In this document: in pieces, positions 36,766 to 45,099 of the stretch
How the letters are laid out: every line of letters starts with the position of its first letter
Position numbering within the stretch: position 1 is the first letter of the stretch
From: Dyella psychrodurans
Lineage (GTDB): Bacteria; Pseudomonadota; Gammaproteobacteria; Xanthomonadales; Rhodanobacteraceae
Assembly (NCBI RefSeq): GCF_003363265.1
Contig: NZ_QRBF01000001.1
Span: forward strand, 1,210,451 to 1,274,450
Reading direction: 5' to 3'
Length of the DNA stretch: 64,000 nucleotides
The notes under the pieces: model-generated
Databases searched by the model: none
The model's input: only the letters and a program-made list of their open reading frames with translations
What the model was told of the DNA's origin: nothing
Made by a program: the position numbers and the translations under genes

Positions 36766-37254
36766 TCACAATCGCGTGAACGACCACGATTGCATGCGGC
36801 CATCCTTGTACGGCATCACGCCGTGGAACGGCCGCGGATCGCCGTCGAACACCAGCGGCAGAAAGTGCCGATCGCCTTCCCACATGGGCAACCCCAAGAT
36901 GTGATCGACATCGACCCATTCCAGGGTGCCTTCGGGATTCTGCGTATAGGGTTCGCCGCTGAACGTGTCGACGATGAAGATGAAGCCGAGCCAATCCTCG
37001 CCCTGCTTGCCGAAACCCGGCCAGTTCAAGGTGCCGCGCAGGTGCATCGATTCGCACTCGATGCCGGCTTCTTCGCGGATTTCGCGGCGCATGCATTCGG
37101 CGATGTCTTCGCCGGGCTCCATCTTGCCGCCCAGGCCGTTGTACTTGCCCAGGTGCTGATCGTCAGGCCGCGCATTGCGGTGAATCATCAAGACCTTGCT
37201 GCGGTCCGGCGACAGCACATAGCCGAGCGTGGCGACGATAGGTGTGTAAGGCAT
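36766..37254 (-). CDS. NUDIX hydrolase, MutT-like
   Basis: A 162-aa hydrolase of nucleoside diphosphates linked to another moiety. The NUDIX box is complete as GGKMEPGEDIAECMRREIRE followed by EAGI (about 43-66). The remainder (GTLNWPGFGKQGEDWLGFIF, EGTLEWVDVDHILGLPMWEGD) resembles 8-oxo-dGTP / 2-hydroxy-dATP hydrolases of the MTH1/MutT group. The ATG at 37254 was chosen over a GTG at 37266; neither has a good ribosome binding site. It is convergent with the ketoacyl synthase gene. Confidence 0.9.
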   Translation of the reverse strand: MPYTPIVATLGYVLSPDRSKVLMIHRNARPDDQHLGKYNGLGGKMEPGEDIAECMRREIREEAGIECESMHLRGTLNWPGFGKQGEDWLGFIFIVDTFSGEPYTQNPEGTLEWVDVDHILGLPMWEGDRHFLPLVFDGDPRPFHGVMPYKDGRMQSWSFTRL

Positions 37255-37348
37255 GGGGCGGCGCACAAGGATGCAAAAGCTGAAGTTTAAGCCTTAAAGG
37301 CACAAATTGGTCTTGCATCGGCGACCGCTACCCGGCGACCATCATTGC

Positions 37349-38161
37349 ATGCTCCCGACCAGGCCCGCTCAACGGTTGCGTCGCAACCTGATGCCGATTC
37401 TGCTTGCCCTGCTGGGGACGGCCCTGCTGGTGGCGGGCTGCGATTATCAGGTGCACCCGATGGAAAGCCGCGAGGTGTCGTTCCAGGGCCAGGAATTCAC
37501 CGTGGTCAGCCTGGACCTGCACCGCGAATCGCTCAGCCTTCATTGGCGCAATCCGGACAACGACCAACCCTTCGGCGACATCCAGACGCTGCGCGAATGG
37601 GGCGCCGCCAACGGCAAGCGCTTGATGTTCGCCGCCAATGCGGGCATCTACGATCAGTCGTACGCGCCGCTGGGGCTGTACGTGGAGCACGGGAAGACGC
37701 TCGTGCCCTTGAACCTTTTCCACGGCAACCCGGCCGCGGGCAATTTTTCCATCCGCCCCAACGGTGTGTTTGCGATCTACGCGGACGGTCATGCCGCGGT
37801 GCGCACGAGCACGGATTTCAAGACAGACGGCAAGCCAGCGGACTGGGCCACGCAATCGGGCCCCATGCTGGTGATCGACGGACAGATCAACACACAGTTC
37901 CTCGACGATTCCAACAGCACCAAGTGGCGCAGCGGCGTCTGCGCGCACACGCCTTATCAGGTGCTATTCGTGGTGAGCGAATCGCCGGTCAATTTCCACA
38001 CGTTTGCCTCGCTGTTCCGCGACAAACTCGGCTGCCGCGATGCGCTGTATCTGGATGGCAGCATTTCGCAGTTCTACATCGACGGCACCGGCTATACGGG
38101 TGCCCCCACCTTCATGGTCAAGCCCTACGCGGGCATTTTTGCGGTGTTTGCGGACCAATGA
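37349..38161 (+). CDS. Phosphodiester glycosidase family lipoprotein (NAGPA/DUF2233)
   Basis: A 270-aa predicted lipoprotein with lipobox LLVAGC (C31 from this start) and the NAGPA-type domain: FAANAGIYDQSYAPLGLYVE, NFSIRPNGVFAIY, ATQSGPMLVIDGQINTQF and a C-terminal LYLDGSISQFY. Relatives cleave GlcNAc-1-phosphodiester bonds, so wall teichoic-like or exopolysaccharide phosphodiesters are candidates; the real substrate is unknown. An ATG at 37391 would still leave a lipoprotein signal. Its stop overlaps the following acylase ATG by 4 bp. Confidence 0.85.
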   Translation: MLPTRPAQRLRRNLMPILLALLGTALLVAGCDYQVHPMESREVSFQGQEFTVVSLDLHRESLSLHWRNPDNDQPFGDIQTLREWGAANGKRLMFAANAGIYDQSYAPLGLYVEHGKTLVPLNLFHGNPAAGNFSIRPNGVFAIYADGHAAVRTSTDFKTDGKPADWATQSGPMLVIDGQINTQFLDDSNSTKWRSGVCAHTPYQVLFVVSESPVNFHTFASLFRDKLGCRDALYLDGSISQFYIDGTGYTGAPTFMVKPYAGIFAVFADQ

Positions 38162-40572
38162 CTACGAATCGTCGCTTCGGCTGGTTTCGTGCATGCCTGA
38201 TTTTCATTGTCGTCGTTCTGATCGCTCTTTTCGCCACCGGATGGTGGCTTCTGGCCGGTAGCCGCGCCCAGCTCGACGGCGAGCAGCGCATGGCCGACCT
38301 GGGCCATCCCGTCACCATCGAACGCGATGCGCTTGGCACTGCCACGGTGACGGCGCAATCGCGCGACGACATCGATTTCGCGCTCGGCTACCTGCACGCG
38401 CAGGAGCGCTTCTTCGACATGGACCTTATGCGCCGCGTTTCGGCGGGCGAGCTGTCCGAGCTGGTCGGGCCTGCCGCGCTGGATACGGATATCCTCCATC
38501 GTCGCCATCGCCTGCGCGCCGTTGCGGAAGCTGCGTATGCCGCGATGCCCCCGGCACAGAAACATACGCTTGATCTTTACCGTGACGGCGTGAATGCGGG
38601 CCTGGCGCGTTTGCGCGTGCAGCCCTGGGAATACCTGTTGCTGGGCAGCAAGCCGCAACCCTGGCGATCCGAAGACACGCTGCTGGTGATCTCGGCCATG
38701 TACCTGGATCTCAACGGCGACGGCCTCGACAAACGCGAACTGGACATCGCGCGCATGCACGCCGTGCTGCCCGATGCACTCGCCAAATTCCTGCTCGCTC
38801 CGGATCCGAACTGGGAGGCTCCCTTGAAGGGCGACGTGTCGCAATCGCCCGTGGCTCCCGGTGCGGATGCCTACGATCTTCGTCATGTCGGCAAGCAGAC
38901 CGATGCGGAAAAAGTCGCCGCAGCATCGAGCGTGAAAGTGGATGAGGCCTTCCCCGGCAGCAACAGCTTCGCCATCGCCGGCAACCTCTCGCACACCGGA
39001 TCGGCCATGGTGGCCGACGATATGCACCTGACGCTGCGCGTGCCCGACATCTGGTTCCGCGCGCGCCTGCGTTACCCCGACGCCACGGCACCCGACGGCA
39101 AGCGCGACGTCGTCGGCGTCACGCTGCCCGGTACGCCTGCCTTGGTGGTGGGTTCAAACGGGCAGATCGCCTGGGCCTTCACCAACAGCTACGGCGACTG
39201 GCTCGATTGGGTTCGCGTGCTGCGCGACCCGCACGATTCCACTCGCTACAAGGTGCCGGAAGGTTGGGCCACGATCGAGAAGCACGAAGAGATCATCCGC
39301 ATCAAGGGCGCACCGTCGCACACGCTCGAAGTGGAGGACACGCGCTGGGGACCGATCATGGCCACCGATACCGACGGCACGCCGCTCGCCCTGGCGTGGA
39401 TTGCCGACCTGCCCCGCGCTTACAACCTCGCGCTGATGCAACTCGAGCATGCGACCAGTACATCGGCCGCTCTGGATCTCGCACCCACGCTGGGCATGCC
39501 GCCGCAGAATTTCGTCGTCGCCGACAACGCCGGCCACATAGGCTGGACCATCGCGGGCAACAGCATCCCGCTGCGCACAGGATTCGATCCGCAACGTCCC
39601 TCCGATTGGTCGCAACCGGATACAGGCTGGACCGGCTGGGCCTCTCCCTCGCAGTACCCGCGCATCGAGAACCCCACGGATGGGCGGCTGTGGACGGCCA
39701 ACAATCGCACCGTCGGTGACGATGATTTGAATCTGCTCGGCAACGGCGGACACGATCTTGGTGCACGCGCTCAGCAAATCCGGGACGACCTGCACGCGCG
39801 TGCCGACTTTGGCGCGGGCAATATGCTCGACATCCAGCTCGACGATCACGCTGTCTTTCTCACGCGATGGCAGCAGCTATTGCAGCAGACGCTGCTGGGC
39901 CCGCAGAACGGCGACCTCGACCAATTGCGCCAGCTTACGTCCAACTGGCGGAATGAAGCCGCCGTCGACAGTGTCGATTACCGGCTGGTGCATGCGTTTC
40001 GCGACGAAGTGCACAAGCTGGCGCTCACGCCATTCGACGCTCAGATCAAGCAGCGATTCCCCGATTTCGAGTGGCCCGGGCCAGGCAACCAGGAAGCGGC
40101 CGTGTGGGCGATGATTCAAACGCAACCGGCGAACCTGCTCGATCCGACCTACCACGATTGGCATGCGCTACTGCTGAAGGCTGCGCAAAATGTCGCCGAC
40201 GACCTCGGCAAGCAACCCGGTGGCCTCGCGGCACGCACCTGGGGCGAGGTCGATCACGCGCAGGTCAATCATCCGCTTTCGCGCGCCCTGCCCGGTTTCC
40301 TGGGACGTTTGCTCAACATGCCGGACGACGAATTGCCCGGCGACCACAACATGCCGCGTGTTGCCGCGCCTTCGTTCGGCGCTTCGGAACGCTTCGACGT
40401 TGCGCCGGGACACGAAGACCAAGGTATCCTCGAGATGCCGGGCGGACAAAGCGACAACCCGCTCTCGCCGTTCTACGGCGCCGGCCACGAAGATTGGGTG
40501 CATGGTCGCCCCACGCCACTCTTGCCGGGAAGCGCGCAGCACACGCTGACGCTGGAACCTGCCTCGGGTTGA
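38158..40572 (+). CDS. Membrane-anchored penicillin acylase family (Ntn) hydrolase
   Basis: An 804-aa precursor of the penicillin amidase / acyl-homoserine-lactone acylase family. An N-terminal helix (about 12-33) exports or anchors it. The alpha chain covers about 40-250, and autocleavage is expected before S268 (PGSNSFAIAG), the N-terminal nucleophile of the beta chain. Further conserved blocks are DDMHLTLRVPDIWFRA, NFVVADNAGHIGWT and WTANNRTVG. Substrates may be beta-lactams, N-acyl homoserine lactones or other N-acyl compounds; the sequence does not decide. It overlaps the glycosidase gene by 4 bp. Confidence 0.9.
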   Translation: MTTNRRFGWFRACLIFIVVVLIALFATGWWLLAGSRAQLDGEQRMADLGHPVTIERDALGTATVTAQSRDDIDFALGYLHAQERFFDMDLMRRVSAGELSELVGPAALDTDILHRRHRLRAVAEAAYAAMPPAQKHTLDLYRDGVNAGLARLRVQPWEYLLLGSKPQPWRSEDTLLVISAMYLDLNGDGLDKRELDIARMHAVLPDALAKFLLAPDPNWEAPLKGDVSQSPVAPGADAYDLRHVGKQTDAEKVAAASSVKVDEAFPGSNSFAIAGNLSHTGSAMVADDMHLTLRVPDIWFRARLRYPDATAPDGKRDVVGVTLPGTPALVVGSNGQIAWAFTNSYGDWLDWVRVLRDPHDSTRYKVPEGWATIEKHEEIIRIKGAPSHTLEVEDTRWGPIMATDTDGTPLALAWIADLPRAYNLALMQLEHATSTSAALDLAPTLGMPPQNFVVADNAGHIGWTIAGNSIPLRTGFDPQRPSDWSQPDTGWTGWASPSQYPRIENPTDGRLWTANNRTVGDDDLNLLGNGGHDLGARAQQIRDDLHARADFGAGNMLDIQLDDHAVFLTRWQQLLQQTLLGPQNGDLDQLRQLTSNWRNEAAVDSVDYRLVHAFRDEVHKLALTPFDAQIKQRFPDFEWPGPGNQEAAVWAMIQTQPANLLDPTYHDWHALLLKAAQNVADDLGKQPGGLAARTWGEVDHAQVNHPLSRALPGFLGRLLNMPDDELPGDHNMPRVAAPSFGASERFDVAPGHEDQGILEMPGGQSDNPLSPFYGAGHEDWVHGRPTPLLPGSAQHTLTLEPASG

Positions 40573-40622
40573 TTCTCTGCCATGCACGGCCGCTCCACGC
40601 GAACCGTCGTGCATGGCCGTCC

Positions 40623-41273
40623 TCAGTCGGATGAGGGTCGCGAGAAGCTCAGGTACACCAGAAACGCTTCCACCCCGAGAAAGATCGCCCAGATGACTGC
40701 TTCGCCGGCGACGCCCGCCACTTCGCGCCCGAAGCGATCGCAGACATAAAGCAGCACCAGCATGCTCTGCACCATGCCAAGCATGCCGGCCGCACGAAAA
40801 CGCGGCGCAATCTGGTAACCGATCCAGAACGCAAAGCGCGTGACGATCCACACAACGGTTGTCGCAAGCACCATGCGCATCGATCGTCCATTGGCGCAGT
40901 AACCGGCCAGCGCCAGCAAGCCGGGAATGAAAATCAGCGTCTGCTCGACGGTGTTCCGCAGGCACCGCTGAGTCACATTCATGCGCGCCGATTCCAATCC
41001 GACAAGCGGATTGATGGCCGACGTGTTCAAGCGCAAATGCGCCACCATCTCGACGCCCAATACCAGGCACAGCAATACCGCCACGCAGCAACACTTGATC
41101 GCGAACCACAGGCGATTCCATGGATCATCCATGTTGGGAATCGGCGGCGTCAGGGTGGCCACCGCAAACCACAGACCCACTGTAATCGGAGCAGCGATGG
41201 AAACGCCAAGCATGACCGTCCGCCGCTCGCTGCGAACATCCACGACACGACCGGCATCGGATTCGACGTTCAT
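40623..41273 (-). CDS. MAPEG-like integral membrane protein
   Basis: A 216-aa membrane protein with about five hydrophobic segments. The central RNTVEQTLIFIPGLLALAGY stretch is typical of MAPEG proteins (membrane-associated eicosanoid and glutathione metabolism), and an SARMNVTQRC segment precedes it. The function in bacteria is mostly unknown; glutathione transferase activity is possible. It lies downstream of dapE on the same strand (29-bp gap between its start and the dapE stop). Confidence 0.72.
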   Translation of the reverse strand: MNVESDAGRVVDVRSERRTVMLGVSIAAPITVGLWFAVATLTPPIPNMDDPWNRLWFAIKCCCVAVLLCLVLGVEMVAHLRLNTSAINPLVGLESARMNVTQRCLRNTVEQTLIFIPGLLALAGYCANGRSMRMVLATTVVWIVTRFAFWIGYQIAPRFRAAGMLGMVQSMLVLLYVCDRFGREVAGVAGEAVIWAIFLGVEAFLVYLSFSRPSSD

Positions 41274-41302
41274 GACACACCCTCACTCGAGCGTGAACGA
41301 CG

Positions 41303-42454
41303 TTACATCACCAGCATGCGCTCGCAGATCGCGCGATACAAATCCGGAAGACGTTCCAGTTCGGCCACATCCACGCACTCATCCACCTTGTGGATGGTGG
41401 CATTGACCGGACCCAGCTCGACGACCTCCGCGCCCAGTGGCGCAATGAAGCGACCATCGGACGTACCGCCTCCGGTGCTTTGTTCCGGCTCGGTGCCGCA
41501 CAAGTCGCGGCATACCGACACCACCACCTCGCGCAGATGACCGCCTGGCGGCGTCAGAAAAGATTCGCCTGAAAGATTCCACTCGATCGCGTAGTCCAGG
41601 CCATGACGAGCAAGAATCGCCTCGGCACGCCTACGTAGATCGTCCGCCGTACTCGCCGTGCTGTAGCGGAAATTGATCAACGCGGTGAGCGAGCCCGGTA
41701 TCACGTTGTTGGCGCCGGTACCGGCGTTGAGGTTGGATACCTGAAAAGACGTCGGTGGAAAATCCGCGTTGCCCTCGTCCCAGCGCTCGGCAGCCAACGC
41801 GGCGAGCGCTGGCGCAAACGCGTGGATCGGGTTGAGCGCTTTCTCAGGGTAGGCCACATGGCCTTGCACGCCACGCACGGTCAACGTGGCGGACAACGAG
41901 CCGCGACGGCCGACGCGAATCAGATCGCCGAGTTTTTCCTTGGCGGAAGGCTCACCCACGACGCACCAGTGGATACGTTCTCCGATCGAACGAAAATAGT
42001 CGGCGACGCGTCGCACGCCGTCGAGATTGGTGGGACCTTCCTCATCGCTGGTAAGCAGCAGGCCCACGCGGCCTGGGTGATCCGGATGCATCGAGACAAA
42101 ACGCTCGAGCGCCACCACCATCGCCGCCACGGAACCTTTCATATCCGCCGCGCCGCGACCGTATAGACGGCCATTTCTGACCGTCGGCTCAAATGGGGGA
42201 CTTTGCCAGGCTTCTTCCGGGCCGCTGGGCACGACATCGGTGTGGCCGAGAAAGATCAGCAATGGACCCTGCCCCGGCGCGTTGTTCGCGCCGTGCGTCG
42301 CCCAAAGATTCTCCACGTCGCCATAGCGCAGATGCTCGATGCGAAATCCCACTCGCCCCAGACGCTCGCCGATCGACGCCAGGCAGCCGGCATCTTCAGG
42401 CGTCACCGAACGTCGGCGGATCAGGTCTGTGGCGAGATCGAATACTTCGGACAT
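41303..42454 (-). CDS. dapE: Succinyl-diaminopimelate desuccinylase DapE
   Basis: Dizinc hydrolase that frees LL-diaminopimelate from its N-succinyl form in lysine and peptidoglycan synthesis. The 383-aa protein has metal ligands in [10 protein letters not shown] (H71), GRGAADMKG (D104), SDEEGP (E138/E139) and the C-terminal NATIHKVDE (histidine), plus the dimerisation segment [20 protein letters not shown]. It belongs to the same minus-strand unit as the Spx-like gene and dapD, which performs the preceding succinylation step. Confidence 0.96.
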   Translation of the reverse strand: MSEVFDLATDLIRRRSVTPEDAGCLASIGERLGRVGFRIEHLRYGDVENLWATHGANNAPGQGPLLIFLGHTDVVPSGPEEAWQSPPFEPTVRNGRLYGRGAADMKGSVAAMVVALERFVSMHPDHPGRVGLLLTSDEEGPTNLDGVRRVADYFRSIGERIHWCVVGEPSAKEKLGDLIRVGRRGSLSATLTVRGVQGHVAYPEKALNPIHAFAPALAALAAERWDEGNADFPPTSFQVSNLNAGTGANNVIPGSLTALINFRYSTASTADDLRRRAEAILARHGLDYAIEWNLSGESFLTPPGGHLREVVVSVCRDLCGTEPEQSTGGGTSDGRFIAPLGAEVVELGPVNATIHKVDECVDVAELERLPDLYRAICERMLVM

Positions 42455-42459
42455 GGCAG

Positions 42460-42819
42460 TCAGCGTCCAAACAATTTCTTGAAACCGTTATCGGTGAAGC
42501 CGACGCTCACCGCACCATCGGCTTGCACGACGACAGGACGGCGAATCAGCGCCGGATACTCCTTCAGCAGCAACGCCCATTCCGGATCGGAGCCCGGATT
42601 CTTGCGCTGCGGCAACAGGTTCCGCCACGTGGTGCCGGCCTTGTTGATCAGCTTCTCCCAGCCCCCGAGTTGCTGCGCCCACGTTTTGAGTGTCGCTGGC
42701 GGCACCGGATTGGCGCGGTAGTCGACGAACTCGTGCGCGATCTCGAAGCGATTGAGCCAGTTGCGCGCCTTCTTGCAGGTATCGCAATTGGGGAGCCCGT
42801 AAAGCGTGGTGACTGTCAT
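42460..42819 (-). CDS. Spx/ArsC-family protein (YffB-like)
   Basis: A 119-aa thioredoxin-fold protein related to arsenate reductase. It begins [21 protein letters not shown], with C12 and C15 forming a CDTC motif, where E. coli YffB has only one cysteine. Further family blocks are [10 protein letters not shown] and LIRRPVVV. Its function is unknown; it often sits beside dapE. The ATG overlaps the CREST-like gene stop by 4 bp, and it ends 5 bp before the dapE start. Confidence 0.9.
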   Translation of the reverse strand: MTVTTLYGLPNCDTCKKARNWLNRFEIAHEFVDYRANPVPPATLKTWAQQLGGWEKLINKAGTTWRNLLPQRKNPGSDPEWALLLKEYPALIRRPVVVQADGAVSVGFTDNGFKKLFGR

Positions 42820-43604
42820 CGATCCTGATCCGTCTTGAGTTGTTGTCGCTGCAGCATCCGCAGGATGAAATAAAACGCAGCAGCCGCAACGAGGTGCTTG
42901 ATGGTATGCCCGCTGATGATGCCGGTCGTCCACCGAAAAATCTCCAGATCGAGTTTTTCGCTGACAAACGCCACCGCGTAGCAGAGCAATGCCGGCCACA
43001 GCATACGGCGTTCCGTCCATGGCGTCGGCAACAACGCCATGGCCAGCAGGATCAGCAAAACCGCCCCGCCCTGCGCCAGCAGATAGGGCATCAGGTTGTC
43101 GCTGTATTTCCAGTACACCACGCTGCCGACGCCCAACGGCGTGAGCACGAGCAAGAGCAGATCCGATCGCAAACGCAGACGTTCGGCAAAGGTGGCCGCC
43201 ATCAAGGGCATGAACACCACGGTCATCGGCAACCGGTCCCACACCAACCGCAGGTCCGAAGGCGCCCAGTGGTAGTAAGCGGAACCGAATGCCGTGAAGA
43301 CCAGGCCAAGGAACATCAAGCCATAGGCATGCCGCGGCGCCGATTCCATGGCACGCACCGCGGGCGCGCGCATGGCCGCAAGGCCGATCAGCCCGACCAC
43401 CAGAAACATCACGTTCGATGCGACGTTTCCGTAGTTGGGGATGCCCAACCACCCGCGCGTATCTGCAAAGTCGTGATAACTCTGCGGCTGCGCAAACGGG
43501 TGCAACACGAAAGCCAGTATCAACAGCAGCGCACCCAGCGCGGCCAGTGCGTAAGCACGACCTCGCATGCGTTGGGCTGGCATTGCCATGGAGCTGTTAC
43601 TCAC
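42816..43604 (-). CDS. Ceramidase/CREST-superfamily seven-helix membrane protein
   Basis: A 262-aa protein with seven predicted helices and the histidine/aspartate pattern of CREST hydrolases: [40 protein letters not shown] (an H and D pair), and [13 protein letters not shown] near the C-terminus (two more histidines). These residues bind zinc in alkaline ceramidases and adiponectin receptors. The substrate here is unknown. The start is a GTG at 43604 that overlaps the dapD stop (GTGA); an ATG at 43589 is an alternative. It lies inside the dap gene unit. Confidence 0.82.
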   Translation of the reverse strand: MSNSSMAMPAQRMRGRAYALAALGALLLILAFVLHPFAQPQSYHDFADTRGWLGIPNYGNVASNVMFLVVGLIGLAAMRAPAVRAMESAPRHAYGLMFLGLVFTAFGSAYYHWAPSDLRLVWDRLPMTVVFMPLMAATFAERLRLRSDLLLLVLTPLGVGSVVYWKYSDNLMPYLLAQGGAVLLILLAMALLPTPWTERRMLWPALLCYAVAFVSEKLDLEIFRWTTGIISGHTIKHLVAAAAFYFILRMLQRQQLKTDQDR

Positions 43605-44428
43605 TCGCCGCTGCGCAACAGTTCATTGATGCCGGTCTTGCTGCGGGTCTTTTCATCCACCTGCTTGACGATGATCGCCGCATAGAGACTGTGCGTGCCG
43701 TCCTTGGCCGGCAGGTTTCCCGCCACGACGACGCTGCCTGCAGGCACGCGACCATAGCTGATTTCGCCGGTGGCGCGGTTGTAGATGCGCGTCGACTGAC
43801 CGAGAAACACGCCCATGCCGATCACGCTGCCCCGCTCCACCACGACGCCTTCCACCACTTCGGAACGCGCGCCGATAAAGCAGTTGTCTTCGATGATGGT
43901 CGGATTCGCTTGCAGCGGCTCCAGCACACCACCAATGCCGACGCCGCCGGAAAGATGAACGCCCGAGCCGATCTGCGCGCACGAGCCCACCGTGGCCCAG
44001 GTATCCACCATCGTCCCGGCACCTACGTAGGCACCAATATTCACGTAGCTGGGCATCAGCACCGCATCTTTCGCCACGTGCGCGCCACGACGCACGAGTG
44101 CGCCGGGAACCACGCGCGCGCCGAGACCCTGTAGTTCTCCATCGCTGCCGTGCGCGAAACGCAAGGGCACCTTGTCGAACGCAAGCGCCGGGCCGCCGTC
44201 GACGACACGGTTCTGATTGATGCGGAAGTACAGCAGCACCGCTTTTTTCAGCCATTGATTGACCTTCCAGCCGCCGTTGCCATCCGGCTCGGCGACGCGC
44301 AACTCACCCGATTCGAGCAGTTCGATGACCTGCCCCAGCGCGGGACGCAGGTGCGTTTCGATTTCGCTCTGGCTAAGTTCGGTACGACGCTCGAAGGCAT
44401 CGTTGATCAGGCTTTCGATGGACTGCAT
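43601..44428 (-). CDS. dapD: Tetrahydrodipicolinate N-succinyltransferase DapD
   Basis: Succinyl-CoA-dependent enzyme of the lysine/diaminopimelate pathway. The 275-aa protein is a left-handed beta-helix made of hexapeptide repeats (for example [20 protein letters not shown] and [20 protein letters not shown]) with an N-terminal helical domain ([14 protein letters not shown]) and the family block [14 protein letters not shown]. It is the first gene of the dapD - CREST - yffB-like - dapE unit. Confidence 0.96.
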   Translation of the reverse strand: MQSIESLINDAFERRTELSQSEIETHLRPALGQVIELLESGELRVAEPDGNGGWKVNQWLKKAVLLYFRINQNRVVDGGPALAFDKVPLRFAHGSDGELQGLGARVVPGALVRRGAHVAKDAVLMPSYVNIGAYVGAGTMVDTWATVGSCAQIGSGVHLSGGVGIGGVLEPLQANPTIIEDNCFIGARSEVVEGVVVERGSVIGMGVFLGQSTRIYNRATGEISYGRVPAGSVVVAGNLPAKDGTHSLYAAIIVKQVDEKTRSKTGINELLRSGE

Positions 44429-44510
44429 GAGAAATGGCTCGCTTTCGGATCAGTGCTGAAGATTACAACCACGCGCCCCATGGGGACGTGTATTTCGTGT
44501 CACGTGCAAC

Positions 44511-45014
44511 TTAGACGAAAGCGAGCACGATGGGCAGCAGAACACCGGCCGCCAGGATGACAGTGATCAACCCGGGTTTGCGGGAATACCGGTATGCCAT
44601 ATACAGGCCGATCAAGGTCGACACGAACAGGCCCAGCGCGACGAACGCAAAGAAGATCTTCAGCAGGATCGGGTGCCGCGCATCGTCGTGCTGGCCATCC
44701 GGCTTCACCTGCATCGGTGCGATTGGATTTGCCGCTGCATTCGGCGCAGCGACGACCGGAGGGGCCGGATGGTTATCGGCATCCGCCGGTCGCGCCTTAT
44801 GCACCGGGACGACCGCGGTCTGCTTCTTGTGCACCTGGGCCAGCGTGACCAGCCATGCCGGCGGCTTGTAATCGCTGCCACGGGTGGTTTCGTGCAGGCT
44901 GAAAACCTGCAAACCGCCGGTGAGTGCAAAGAAGAGTAAAGCCGGTGCGATGAAAACACCGACGTAAAGATGAATCTGACGTACGAGCTTGAGAAATTGA
45001 TGGGATGCGGACAT
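44511..45014 (-). CDS. PepSY-associated transmembrane helix protein
   Basis: A 167-aa membrane protein with an N-terminal helix preceded by LVRQIHLYVGVFIAPALLFF, the conserved start of PepSY_TM proteins (often iron- or thiamine-associated). It then has a Pro/Ala-rich periplasmic loop (about 65-110) and two C-terminal helices (LKIFFAFVALGLFVSTLIGL and ITVILAAGVLLPIVLAF). It is far shorter than canonical PepSY_TM proteins of about 400 residues. Function unknown. Confidence 0.8.
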   Translation of the reverse strand: MSASHQFLKLVRQIHLYVGVFIAPALLFFALTGGLQVFSLHETTRGSDYKPPAWLVTLAQVHKKQTAVVPVHKARPADADNHPAPPVVAAPNAAANPIAPMQVKPDGQHDDARHPILLKIFFAFVALGLFVSTLIGLYMAYRYSRKPGLITVILAAGVLLPIVLAFV

Positions 45015-45099
45015 GCGCGTGCGACCTTATCGGCTTGCCAAGCCGAATGGGGAAAAGGGGATTCTCAATGACAGGCCGCTGAAGCGACCCGGCGGGAAA

